64,000 nucleotides of DNA. Origin: Lycorma delicatula. Its lineage: Eukaryota; Arthropoda; Insecta; Hemiptera; Fulgoridae. Location of the stretch: the NCBI RefSeq assembly GCF_047948215.1, contig NC_134460.1, positions 148,174,049-148,238,048 on the forward strand, written 5' to 3'. The translations under genes and the position numbers were made by a program. Below, in pieces: positions 12,486 through 23,269 of this stretch. The stretch's first letter is position 1. Every line of letters starts with the position of its first letter. The notes under the pieces were generated by a model. It was not told the DNA's origin. It worked only from the letters and a program-made list of their open reading frames with translations, and did not search any database.

Positions 12486-12791
12486 CTGCCTAGATTGATA
12501 CGCAAAGTCAAGCCAACATTTTAGTTCTTTACTATCGAAACCAGATGAATTTTCGTGGACCCCCGCTTACGAATTGTGAACCCCCAATTTTTTTGTCACG
12601 CCAACGTAGGCCCCCATCGAGTCTCCCGTGGACCCCTGGGGGTCCACCTGGACCACTTTGGAAATCAATGACGTAGATGAAAAAAAAATAAAAGGAATTA
12701 TTTACAACTTTTGACAGATATTATCAGTAACGTACTATAGAATGTACAATATATTAACGTGGAACGCATCGACACAAAATACAAAATAAAA

Positions 12792-13880
12792 TACATTATT
12801 ATATAAAGAGGAAGAGGGTTTCTGTTTGTTCGGAATAAACAAAAAAACCACTCGATCGATCGCAACCAAATTTTTACCCACGTTTTTTGGCGTAACCGAG
12901 AAGGTTTTTAGATATATTTCATCTGAAAAATCTCGAAAAGAGATTAAAAAAACAACGTTAAAAAGATAACGCTTCAATGCGCGCCGAAGTAGTATGCCGG
13001 CCAAAACTTTAATGAATTGAATTTATGAACTGCGAACCGTTAGCCTCTATCGCTATGCGAGCCGGGTTTGAATCGAACGATTTGAATCGATCGAACGGAT
13101 ACTATTACAAGAATTAAAAAATTAAATTATTTACGTTAAATATTAAATAAATTAAAAAATTTTCTGTTTAATAATAACGGGCTTTTCACGAGAACCGCAT
13201 GCGAGATCCTCGTATGTATATATTGTAAATGAATTTTGTCGGTTTATTTGTTCTCGCATAACGCGAGAACCGACCGACTTATCGCATTCAAACTCGCAGA
13301 ATACATTCATGTTATCCCAGAAAAGGTTTTAAGCCGTAGATCGACGCCCCAGCTCCTTTGAGGGTAAATTATTAAAAATATATTATTTTTTTCGCCCCGA
13401 GGGAGAGTGAAACCGTGAATTAAAGATATAGATTAACGAAAAACAAGATTAATCCTTTTATTTCATTATTATATATCTGCCACCGAAGCAAAGAAATAAA
13501 TTTTCGTCATCAAGGTGTGTGTACTTTAGTTACCGTAGTTACTATTATTCTGCCTTTTGTAATTTAGTTTCTTTTTCAGGTTTCTGTAAAGCCTTAATAC
13601 TTTAATCATTATCTATCGGTATAATTCTCACAAAAATGCTGGAAAAAATAGTGCGAGAATCCAGGCGGCGGAGCCCTCTGGGTAGACGGGAACGGCGACC
13701 GAAGCGAGCTCTGCGGGTGTTCAGGGCGCCGGTCCCCTTGCAACAAGGGAACGGCAAGCGAAACCAGCTCTGAAGCTCTGGGGTAGGCTCCACGGCCCCG
13801 ACGAGCCCCAGCTAGCTCCGGGGTTCGCCTGGAGGACCTGGCCTCCGAGGGTCCAAGTCCTGGCAAGACAGGCCAGCTAG
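12792..13880 (+). mobile_element. Helitron family copy H2, near full length
   Basis: The 5' end reads TACATTATTATATAAAGAGG, a mutated form of the TCTATATTATTATATAAAG terminus of H4. It then carries AGGAAGAGGGTTTCTGTTTG, the CGTTTTTTGGCGTAACCGAG block and the AACTTTAATGAATTGAATTT block, followed by a GC-rich tail from 13655. The 3' end is CTGGC, a 7-nt loop, then GCCAG immediately before CTAG (13877-13880), followed by T. That is the Helitron pattern of hairpin, CTRR and insertion before T. A segment present in H3 (corresponding to about 25915-26110) is deleted near 13200. No Rep/helicase is encoded. ORFs in the GC-rich tail (13602-13866, minus) are composition artefacts. Confidence 0.7.
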
Positions 13881-14635
13881 TAAGAATATATATTTCAAGT
13901 AAATATTTTGTTTAAAAACGTTAATCTAAAACTACACGAAAAACAATCATCATCAATAGGCACAGAGTGATTACAAAAAAAAATGACGATAAAATAATAA
14001 TTATCAATTTAAAAAAACATCGTTTAGAAAATATTATAGAAATAGTATTTTATTTTTATTTTCTTTAAAAATAATCGTTAACTAAAAATTATGAAGTATC
14101 GTCGACAACATCGAAATGGCCACCTAATATTATTTTTCGTTCTTTTTTCTTTTTTGTAGACGGTTTTTCACTGTTTTCTGGTATATAATTTATGTCAATA
14201 GCCATGCACGTATCCCTTTCTTCCTTTCTTTGTGATGAAACTACTTTAAAGAAAAGAAAAGAAAAGAATACGTACTAAAAACAAAAATTATTTTAAATTA
14301 TGTACTTTTTATTTTTAGATTTCGAAATTTTTTAGTCGACACCAAATTAAAATCAAACTTAATACATGTTAATTTGGCGAAAAGTTAAAAAAACAAAACC
14401 AATAGTAATAAATAAATGAAAAGTATTAACACTTCTACTTTTTTAAGTAGATTTCAAAAGAAAGTCACCTATTGCAACGGGTACCATGATTCGACTTCCA
14501 GAAAATGTCGACATATTTTCGCGTTTCACATTCCCCAGATCCCAAAACCATCGTCAATTCAAAATTTTATTTATACATAAATATGTATGTATTGTTACCA
14601 CGTATATGCCTAATTTAATATCGGCGGACGACAAC
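13881..14635. other. AT-rich spacer
   Basis: No gene or repeat family recognised. A short GAAAA repeat lies at about 14250-14268. Confidence 0.55.
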
Positions 14636-14639
14636 GGTA

Positions 14640-15767
14640 GCAGCTCAGATGTCATGTTTTTTTTTCCTTACATCCCCGAGTCGGACATCCAATTAAGTAT
14701 ACTCGACTCGGGGACGTGTCCTTTCCGGATCTTTTAATTGCCTGCCTCTAATCTCCAACGGAACAATCAGGCCCGGCTATGCCATCCCCCCCCCCCACCG
14801 CGGAGACCGGGTCCCGGTCTTTCCTTTTGCCAGCCTCAAACCGCCGGCGCAGGAGCCGAAGCCGCCAAAGCGTATCCGGGAACCCACACCGCCGGCCGGG
14901 TCTCGGTCTTTTCATTCATTCACACCTAACGGACCCCAGGAGTCCCCGCTCCATCACGGGAACCCACACACCAGGGCATGTGAGCCCTCAGGAACAGGGC
15001 TGTCCGCCCAGCCCTGCTATAAACTACAACCCTCAGTATCAGTCACCTCAGATGTCATCTGGAGTACAGTATAAGCACGCGCAGGTACAAGCGTCACTCC
15101 CGCCGCGCAGTTCTTCCACCATAGCGGCGCTGCGGCCCCATCACTTTCAGGCTCCAATAAAAAAGCGTGCACGAGAGTGAATTTTTAATTTATCGTCGAC
15201 CACCACCTGGAGAAGACCAACGAGAAGAAGATAGAAGAAGACAAAAGAAGTTCCCTGGTCGCCTCAACGTGGGACTCCCGGCGAATGCCATCATCCCCGC
15301 TGGAGCAGTAGGCCTGGCCGGCGGTAGGGAGCCGCTGGACGCGGACGCTACCTTCCCGCTCCAGCTCGCCGGGCTTCAATCGCCCTGGCCGGCAGACTCA
15401 ACAGCAGGGCTTGACCCAGCGTGGGATCGCTCGGGGAGAACCGCCTCGGTCGTGCCGGCGAAAGACGACCGACACTGCGGAGCGCTGGGGGCCACTATTG
15501 GCACGCTGTAGTGGATACCCAACTACCGCTGAGGGGAAGCCCAGTCTGATTTCAATGGACGAGCCGCAACTCCCCGACTTCTCCGCAGACCATCTTCCGG
15601 ACAACAGCTCTTCTCAGAGCTAACGCAAAAAACGGCCCTTTTTAGGCCTACGACAAGGTTATTAGTTACAACGAGCCGTCCAAGCCAATCGACGACAAAA
15701 ACGGCCCTTCTCAGGGCTAATACAAGGTTATTAAGTGCCATGTGCCGTCGAAGCCATTCGGCGACAG
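14640..15767 (+). mobile_element. GC-rich LINE-like fragment ending at (TA)n
   Basis: Composition changes sharply to GC-rich from about 14740. The frames are proline-, arginine- and alanine-rich: plus 14779-15180 ends KKRARE, and plus 15167-15511 has RRPPPGEDQREEDRRRQ. This is like the gag-type ORF1 or 5' regions of insect LINEs, but no zinc knuckle or reverse transcriptase was found. The segment ends in a run of tandem stem-loop units and stops at a (TA)n microsatellite (15767-15794), as some R1-clade elements do. Assignment as a retroelement is inference from composition, context and end structure. Confidence 0.45.
15606..15766 (+). repeat. tandem units with histone-3'-end-like stem-loops
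   Basis: Three related stem-loops occur in a row. SL1 pairs AGCTCT (15606-15611) with AGAGCT (15616-15621) around a TCTC loop. SL2 (15634-15648) pairs GGCC with GGCC. SL3 pairs GGCCCT (15703-15708) with AGGGCT (15713-15718) around TCTC. Each is preceded by an A-rich AAC leader, as in the animal histone mRNA 3' element (AAC-GGCYCT-UUUC-AGRGCC-A). SL2 and SL3 begin tandem units of about 69 bp (15628-15695 and 15696-15766), which share ACAAGGTTATTA and GAGCCGTC/TGCCGTC blocks. Confidence 0.65.
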
Positions 15768-15794
15768 TATATATATATATATATATATATATAT
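15767..15794. repeat. (TA)n microsatellite
   Basis: A pure TA run sits directly at the end of the GC-rich retroelement-like segment. Confidence 0.95.
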
Positions 15795-16441
15795 TTCACT
15801 TCCTTTTGAACAGAATAACTGCCGTAATTTTGCGCCAATCACTTTCAAATTGTTCCTTAAAAATAACTCGTCCCAAAATCCCGGTCGAGTTTGTTAATGG
15901 GCAAAATCGGACCATGGGAGTGGAAGTGGGGGGGCTTTTACGACAAAAACAAAATATCGCTATAACTTTCTTATTAAGTAACTTATCGAATTATGAACAA
16001 AACATACTTATAAAATTGATAAAATGAGTGCATTTTTATTATCGGTATAATTTTATTTTAAGTTGAATAATTAAATTCATACCGTAAAACTTTCAAATAC
16101 TTAAATCAATAAATAGTATATCAACAACTAATAATTTCAAAAAACCCACAATTAATTAAATTCATGTTTTACATATTACATACAATAAAAAAAAAAAATT
16201 AAAAAATCGCTCTACCAAAAGACGATTAAAAAAGGCTGCCGATGTAATTGATAAGAAAAACATACTTCCGGAATATACAAAACAGATTTCTTGGTTATTC
16301 AACAGACGTGCATAACGTACATACGTGCAGAAATAAACGTTTATACGTACGTACCGATGCGCATACGTCAATCGATACCGGACAACAACGCGATCTGCAT
16401 CACTAATTACTGCGAATAAAATATACTTACTAATGGAAAAA
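15795..16441. other. spacer, nothing recognised
   Basis: AT-rich apart from 15890-15930. No supported gene. A cluster of CGTACGTAC-type steps at 16310-16370 is noted only as simple sequence. Confidence 0.5.
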
Positions 16442-17470
16442 ATCTGATGTCAACACTACATGACTTCCTTGAACGCTTATTAAATTACATATACTCATTT
16501 TTTGCTGCGCTTCATTTAAACTTATTTGATTTGATCAAATAATACGATCCTCCAATTTTTTAATAAAGTTGCAGTTACACAATTGCATGGTGGACGACAC
16601 ATTGCTTCACATTTTTTTATTTTTTTTGTGGTGTCCGTATCAGCATTTTATATTAGTTTATATATTTGTTTCACGTCGCTCAACTAATTATCTGATGTAA
16701 GTGAGAACGTGTCGGATCGGTAACCACGGACACATCGGTAAGAATTCGACTTCATATACGTGTATTTCATTTTTTTTTTTTTTTTTTTAATTTAAATATA
16801 TTGATTTATTATAATTATTAACCTCTGTAAAATTTTTTGAATTAAAATGAAAAGTACATAAAATTCTATTTCACTAATTAATTATCTTTTTCATAATTTT
16901 TTTCTTTTATTTTTATTGTTATTACTGAATTATTTATTATAATTTTTTTTTACAATCAGAAGTTAATAATTATTAATAGATCAATATATTAAAATTAAAA
17001 GAAAAAAGGTAAAAAAGGAGATTTCGAACCGATGTGTCTTTCCCTTGTAAGATCCAAATATTTCATTAATTAGAATTTTATTTGGGTATAACTCTGGAAC
17101 CGATGAAAATAACTATAAATTATGATATATCGTTGAAAAGCTCTCGATGAGGGCTTATTACTGAAGTTAAGAAAGTCCAAAATCCATTTTTTTGGAATTT
17201 GAGCTTTTTTGGACATTTTTGGTCAAGTCGATTGCAATCAAAATGAGAGGGGCACAACTAGATGTTACTACAGTCCTAAACCCAAAATTTCAACACTGTA
17301 CGGCTAATCGTTTTTCAGTTATGCGAGATACATACGTACGTACAGCCGTCACGCCGAAACTAGTCAAAATTTATTCAGGGATGGTCAAAATGGATATTTC
17401 CGTTGAAATCTGAAAATCAATATTTTTCGCGATCACAATACTTTCTTTACTTCGTACAAGGAAGTAAAAA
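16442..17470 (+). repeat. repeat family B copy 1, foldback form
   Basis: It starts ATCTGATGTCAACACTACAT followed by GACTTCCTTG, and ends CTTCGTACAAGGAAGTAAAAA. CTTCCTTG near the start and CAAGGAAG at the end are inverted, so the family is MITE-like. Copies 2 (22046-22701) and 3 (33217-33857) carry the same ends. Copy 1 is longer because part of the interior is present twice in opposite orientation: 16725-16850 is the inverse of about 16950-17045, with the TTTAAATATATTGATTTATT text mirrored. The ORF at 17192-17413 reads through repeat DNA and is not a gene. Confidence 0.7.
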
Positions 17471-17689
17471 CGAAACAACATTGCCCACAAAACAACTACA
17501 CGTACACGTTAATCGGCTTCCAAGCTATTCATTAAAATTGAAGTTTAGTAAAGTTACTCCCTAGGATTTTTTTTTACATCCGTGCGTTTTAAAAAAAATG
17601 AGAAGCAAATTATAAAGTATAATACTCGATATATATTTTTCCTGTTCTTTAATAGGCATCGGAAAGGATACTAGAGCGTATTTTAACCG

Positions 17690-17810
17690 ACGCTACTTCT
17701 GGCGGAACGGTAGCACCTCTGCCGTTCATACGGAAGTTCCTACGTTCGAATCCTTATTACGGAACGCATCTTTCATCGCTAGAAAATACATTTATCGTAA
17801 AAAAAGGAAT
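17690..17810 (+). repeat. SINE family A head (tRNA-derived)
   Basis: GGCGGAACGGTAGCACCTCT is followed by the near-perfect B box CGTTCGAATCC at 17744-17754. The same layout recurs at 55206-55330. There is no pairing acceptor stem, so it is a SINE head rather than a tRNA gene. The 3' tail is lost in this copy. Confidence 0.55.
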
Positions 17811-18682
17811 ACGGCAATTTTAATCGGTTTTAGGCCTGTTATCGGAAAGAGAATAAATGAATGAACTTAACTTACAGAATAATATTATCATCACCCGGAT
17901 TGAAACTTAGTTATTTGTAAACTTACAAGCGAACCTATCCGGCCTCTTAATATTAAAAACATATTTTTATTTTTTATAATACTTATTCTCTAACTATAAC
18001 CGAGAGCCTCTTAACAGAATAGAAACTATATATCCGACATCTTTATCGAATATATTCTACTTTCCCGGCTAATACTTACGGAAAGTACGAAAAATAACGG
18101 GTCAGAATACTTAGTAGCACATTTTCTGCATTCCCGACGTTCTGAGGTTCTTCGAGTTGAATAATAAAAAAAAATTAACTACTGGCGACCGGATTCGTAT
18201 AAATACGTACGTACACTTATACCGAAGTACTTGTATGTACTCGTCGCTTGATTTCTCTGGGACTGTTTACATTGAAATGTTGAAACCCAGCCGTTTGTTT
18301 AAAAGTTCAGTTTTACAATATGCTCGTTACGTATTGGAATAACCGACAGATCCCTTGCTGTTTATTTTGATGGCGTTCGTTGTTGACGGGATGGAGGAGG
18401 TAAAGATGTGACGGAAAAACACTTTTTAAGAAGGATTCGTCTATAAGTCGGCAAAAGTCGTGGAAAAAATGCGGACGGTATAATGTTTCTTCTTTGTAAA
18501 TGTGTATTTCGTCTAATCAACAACTGAACAGTCACTCCCATTTCAAAAAGAATCTCTTTTGTTTTAGAAGGCTATAATTTGTTTTAGATCGCTATAATGG
18601 TAATTCGCTCGTGTATTTTTTTCCACTCGACAAATATATTTCTTTTATATGTTATTCATACTGCCGTTTAGTTAACATTAAC
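17811..18682. other. spacer, nothing recognised
   Basis: No supported feature. The ORFs at 18157-18342 and 18611-18796 have no recognisable domain, and the second runs into the LINE tail. Confidence 0.5.
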
Positions 18683-19882
18683 TCTTGGTTTGATTTGCTT
18701 GGAATTCCTCTCGCCACCGCCACATTCGGTCGCCCTAAAGCCCTAAAGACTGAATTTCTGTGCCGTAAACGGTTACTGAGCCTCAAAAATGTTTAGCGAC
18801 CAGCGTCCTAACTAACTCCTAGAGCTAACCTAAAAGCGTGATAACATAAAAACGGGTAGGTGCTCCCCGTCAATTACTAAAACATATATAACTATCAATA
18901 CATAATTTATCTCGTCAAAGACAGCAATTCGCTGCCACGCCTAGGCCGCTGAATGCCAGCAAGTCCACCACTAAAGCGCTTGGAGCCTTAATCTAGCTGG
19001 TAGCCGGCCGTATCTCTCGGTTAGCTTTCTACAGCAGCGCGGTAGGAGTCCTTTCCCTTAGGTAAACTACTGATGTCGGTTGAACACAGCAACCGCATCA
19101 AGGAACTCCAACACGGTCCGACAATGCGGCTCTCGACACACTGACTCGTCACATGTGAGTGGCCAATTTTCCCCTTGACCTCTAAGTTCCAGGGTGGCCT
19201 GAATTTTGGCCTCCCAGAGCTGGGCAATCGAACATCATGTGTTCGTTCGACTGAACCTCCCCGTAGACACACAGCTCATCAGCTGCCAGATGGAACCGAA
19301 ACGTATATTGGTTTACATTTACATGGTTGGAGAGCACTCGGGCTCCCGTTGCTCTTTAAAACGAAGGAGAGGCACACCAGATCCTCCCTGATCCTTTATA
19401 AATCTATACAAGGACCTTCCCTTAGTCGTGGCGTGCCCATTCTTGCTGCCTAGCTTCCATCGCGGGGTTGTAACGCCTCCTATGCAGGCGAGAAATGGCC
19501 AACAGTTCGAAATTTAGAACCGTTGGATTGAGATCACCGTTCCGCTTCGGTTCAGGCCCGGCTCGAAACCGCATCCCAAATACCTCGGCCTCCCAGCGTC
19601 TTCCAAATTTCCAAATGGCCGCCCGAACTTTCACCACTAAATCGACTGGGGGAGCCTTTCCGAACACAGTAATAGCCTCGTAGGAGGTTGTTTTAAAAAC
19701 ATCAGCGCATACAATTAAGACTCTTCGCTGAGAACTCCTTAAATTTTAAATAAGTGCTCGATTTCTTTCCAACCTATGTGCTCAAACGGACACCGCGTAA
19801 GAGGTCATACATTCGAAGACACCTCGGTACACTATGTACAAATGACGGCTCGACAGTCCGTAATCCTTTCGAGAAACACTTT
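18683..19882 (-). mobile_element. R1-like LINE, decayed 3' part of ORF2 (copy 1)
   Basis: On the minus strand, 19882 to about 19240 encodes pieces of the region after the reverse transcriptase. These are DYGLSSRHLYIVYRGVFE and SYAVSVWAHRL, then KAPPVDLVVKVRAAIWKFGR, then (about 19300) FRFHLAADELCVYGE...SNEHMMFDCP. The last motif is the Cys/His-type C-terminal signature of R1/Jockey-group LINEs. Homology with a second copy at 51584-52845 continues to about 18683, giving the 3' UTR. Stops and frameshifts are frequent, so the copy is dead. Copy 2 lacks the 19240-19490 segment. Confidence 0.75.
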
Positions 19883-20112
19883 ATTCCAGTGAATTGTTCT
19901 AAAAATTACGATAGAAAATGCATTTTATAAAATTATATAAACAAAAACACAAATTATTTTATTTGTGTTAGCGAGTGTTTATAATAAAGAGCAATATACA
20001 ATCGCATATAAAACTGTAAATAATACTTTGAAAAAATTATTTATTTATAACACTAATTATATTTTTGACATATTTAAGTAGCAAATACAAAATTAAATGT
20101 ACAGACTGGGAG

Positions 20113-20139
<27 letters not shown>
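19883..20139. other. AT-rich spacer and (AT)n
   Basis: No gene. (AT)n runs from 20113 to 20136, directly before the Penelope-like fragment. Confidence 0.55.
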
Positions 20140-20143
<4 letters not shown>

Positions 20144-20355
20144 AAACTGATAGAACATTTAAAGCAAGATTCTTGTAACATCTAAGAGCATTTAAAACCA
20201 AAAAGAAAAATTGTTCAAATATGGCAGCTCACTTGATTTCAAATGAACATAAAATTACAGATTTAGTAAATAATTTTAAAATATTAGAAATTTATAACGT
20301 TAAAACAAATTGGAACGTGTGGAGAAATATTATATTTATAAATATAAAATATTAG
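20140..20355 (+). pseudogene. Penelope-like GIY-YIG endonuclease fragment
   Basis: One plus-strand frame of 72 codons with a single internal stop (20173) reads CKTDRTFKARF*HLRAFKTK, then SNMAAHLISNEHKITDL and ILEIY, and ends at TAG 20355. The spacing of the R-F-K-x-R-x-x-x-H-x-R-A-F motif and the later H-L-x-x-x-x-H matches the C-terminal GIY-YIG endonuclease of Penelope-like retroelements, which nicks target DNA. The GIY-YIG tyrosine motif itself would lie just upstream, where an (AT)n run begins, so the fragment is 5' truncated. No reverse transcriptase was found upstream. The match is by pattern only. Confidence 0.6.
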
Positions 20356-22045
20356 TTTAATAAACCATCTGTTTAAATTGGTAGACCTGTGTAGTAGAAT
20401 TTTAACATCCGACTAATAATTTTAATCAGTCATGACTTGGTTGACGAAGTAGCACAATGCTTTGATAATTATGGTATTTTAATAACTGATGGTGAATCTA
20501 AAGGATTTAAAAAGGCTTTATTAGATTTATATATATATATATATATGAGACGAGAGCATATTTAATATTATTTCTAAACAATTTTCACTTCATATTTTGA
20601 AAAATCGTCGACTAAAATAGTTGAAACGCGGTATAAATACTTGGATATTTTTTAGTCGACAGGTTTTCAAGGGAAACAAAAACTGTTTAGAAATTATATA
20701 AAATATATTCCCGTTCCTAAATCAGATCGATATAAAATTCAAACGGCGAAAACTATCCGTTCACCTATTTAAAATTTTCCTAAAATTTAATGCAATCAGA
20801 TATAGAAATTTTTTGAGCCATTTTTGAGTAATCTACGTCCATTCGGTCCCGATCCGGAGATAGTCGAAATACAGGTCGACACAGGCGTACATAATCTTCG
20901 GAAATTTCTACGGGTTTTTTTTTTACGTTCTGTTGGACTCAAGAGGTAGTGAAACATCGACATTCGCAAAAAAACCCGACATCGAAATTTTGGACCGATC
21001 TATACACTTAAAGGGAAGCTATGAATTATACAACTACAAAGCTGTATAGTTCTAGCCGGGAAAGTAAAAACGATATTACATGCTTTTAATAAATCAACTA
21101 AATAAAGTTTTATTACAAACGTTTAAGTTTTATTAAAGTTTTAAATATAAAAAAAAATGAAATCTTGCATCACTAACAATAACAATGTAACACAATTACA
21201 TACAAAGAATTACAAAATACATTCAAACTGTCACGTAACGAAATAAAATAAAAACAAAAAGATGAATAGCCTAACAATAAAAAAGTACTTGTACACGTTC
21301 TATCAATTTGATACAATCTTCAGTGGGGAGTAAAAAAATACAAGAGGAAGAATTAATTACTGAAAATGTTTAAGAACTTAAGCTATTAAAAAAAGAAGGT
21401 TATACACGTATATATACAAGAAACTATAGGAAAAAATCAAAACAGAATTAAAAGATTTCGTTTTGAATTACCAAATTAAAAATGTAACAAAATATCGATA
21501 AGTAAATAAAAAAAAAACAACCGAAATCGATTCACTGATTTACAGAATGTTTATAGTTTACAAGAAACTACCGGATTATTTATTCCATTTTTTATACAAA
21601 AACGTATCTGTTATTTTCTTTATAATTGACTTCTCTCTAAATGAGAAGAGGAATCGAATAAATAAATAAATAACTAAAGATCCGAACGATAGGAATGGCT
21701 GTGGAAATATATCACAAAGCGGATCCATCTGAAAAAAGTGTTACAGAAATGGTGACCTTGTTTAAAATGAACTTAAGTAATTTAATTAAATTAACTCTTA
21801 CCTTTAAGGTACAATTAAACGATCAAATGTATTATTTGTTTTTAAAAACCATTATACTATACAGGCGTTAAAATAAATATTTTGTTCCGAACGGAACACA
21901 ATAATTCAATATATAAATTATAATGAAAAAGATAGACGCGATTTATTATTTAATGTTAAGGTAAAAACGTTAAATAAAAAAGTTCACAATTTACAAGCCG
22001 TTATTGAAAAAATTCAACAGAAATATTTGTTTCCGTAAAAGAACA
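20356..22045 (+). other. decayed unrecognised coding remnants in spacer
   Basis: Several short plus-strand frames have protein-like composition without a recognised family. 20428-20560 reads HDLVDEVAQCFDNYG...DGESKGFKKALL. 21692-21868 reads MAVEIYHKADPSEKSV. 21917-22036 reads EKDRRDLL...KTLNKKVHNLQAVIEK, a possible coiled coil. They could come from one old DNA transposon. Also present are (AT)n at 20527-20548, a 45-bp imperfect inverted repeat (arms about 20563-20608 and 20650-20693), and a dispersed repeat at 20830-21085 sharing TATAGTTCTAG with 9297. Confidence 0.35.
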
Positions 22046-22701
22046 TTTTTACCTCCCTGTGAGCTTAAAGGAAGTATTAATCGCGAAATATATCGATTTT
22101 CAGATTTCAACGGAAATACCCGTTTTGACTACTTTCGGCGTGACGTCTATACGTACGTATGTATCTCTCACAGCTAAAAACCCGATTAGCCGTAGAACGT
22201 TGAAATTTTGGATTTAAGACTGTTGTAACATCTACTTTCGCACCTATTTTTTTTATTGCGATCGACTTGACCAAAAGTGTCGAAAAAAGACCCAAAATCC
22301 AAAAAAACTGGATTTTGGACTTTTTCTTAACCGAAGTAATAAGCAATCATCGAGAGATTTTGAAGATATATCACAGGTAGTACTTATTTTTATCGGTTCC
22401 AGAATTATAGCCAAATAAAATTTTAATTAAAGAAATATTTGGATCTTACAAGAGGAAGGCACGTCGATTCAAATTCGGCTTTATCTCCTTTTTTACTTTT
22501 TTTTTTAATTTAAATATATCGATTTATTAATAATTATTAACGTCTCATTGTAAAAAAGGTTTTACGAAAAATGATAATTCAATAATAAGAATAAAAAATA
22601 TCAAAACTTATTAATGAAATAAAATTTTACTTCACCTTACAAAAACGTGTACATGTAATCTGATAAGCGTACAAGGAAATCATGTGGTGTCCACATCAGA
22701 T
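22046..22701 (-). repeat. repeat family B copy 2
   Basis: On the minus strand it starts ATCTGATGTGGACACCACAT at 22701 and ends in a diverged form of the CAAGGAAGTAAAAA terminus. The interior matches copies 1 and 3 (CGATCGACTTGACC; TTGAAATTTTGGATTTA). The ORF at 22107-22346 is a repeat translation. Confidence 0.7.
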
Positions 22702-22861
22702 TTTTTTTAACGTATTTTAAATAAATTACGAATAATAGCCAGATTTTCCAAACGGTTCGGCAATTTAAGAAAAAAAAATGGCAACGGTAGTGTATAATAA
22801 GGCACTTTCTCGTAAGCCGAAGAACCGGGTTGAGTTAAACAAATACAGTCTTGTGCAAATT

Positions 22862-22957
22862 TCACACACGCTACAAATCATTCATCTCATCCTCTGAAGT
22901 AATGCTTAACTGTGAACTCGGAGGTTAAACAAAAAAAAAAATAATAAATAAATAAAT
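22862..22957 (+). repeat. SINE family A tail inserted in the Tc1 terminal repeat
   Basis: A 5'-truncated SINE reads CACACGCTACAAATCATTCA, then CATCCTCTGAAGTAATGCTT, then CGGAGGTTAAAC and an A-rich tail. It is flanked by a perfect 15-bp duplication AGTCTTGTGCAAATT at 22847-22861 and 22958-22972. The duplicated target is the Tc1 terminal repeat, so the SINE inserted after the Tc1 did. Confidence 0.85.
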
Positions 22958-23269
22958 AGTCTTGTGCAAATTAATCTGAACAAGAGGTAATTTTCGGTTA
23001 GTTACTGTGTATCACTGATACTAGATGTAGTACAGCTGTTTCCCGCCATATCAAGTATATCTTGTTTGTTTTGAGAGGTTATGTCTATCGTTTACCTATT
23101 TCATTTTGGTTTTTTCTAGTGTAAGTGATCTTGTGATTTCGTTAATAAATTTATAAAAGTAGCTATATGGATTAAACTCCTTAGAAAAGAAGCAAAATAA
23201 TAACGCTCGATTAACATACTCATACGGCTCAAAGGGACATAGCAGCAGAACATAATTAGACGAGATCTT

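Larger units (their letters stand above)
11325..12670 (-). mobile_element. hAT transposon with 8-bp target duplication
   Basis: The element starts CAGAGGTTCCCAAACTTATT at 11325. Its right end, read inward on the other strand, is CATTGATTTCCAAAGTGGTC. These are imperfect inverted termini of the hAT type. The flanks are a perfect 8-bp duplication, ACGTAGAT, at 11317-11324 and 12671-12678, the hAT signature. The GC-rich GTGGACCCC text near both ends is also typical of this branch. The interior holds a decayed transposase on the minus strand and a long hairpin near the left end. At about 1.35 kb it is far shorter than an autonomous hAT (usually 2.5-4 kb), so it is internally deleted. Confidence 0.88.

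Noticed and set aside
13602..13866. Two arginine/proline-rich minus-strand ORFs
   Set aside because: They lie in the GC-rich 3' part of Helitron copy H2. The corresponding part of H3 does not preserve either frame.
17690..17760. Possible tRNA gene (good B box)
   Set aside because: No pairing acceptor stem or anticodon arm; the same layout at 55206 marks a SINE head.
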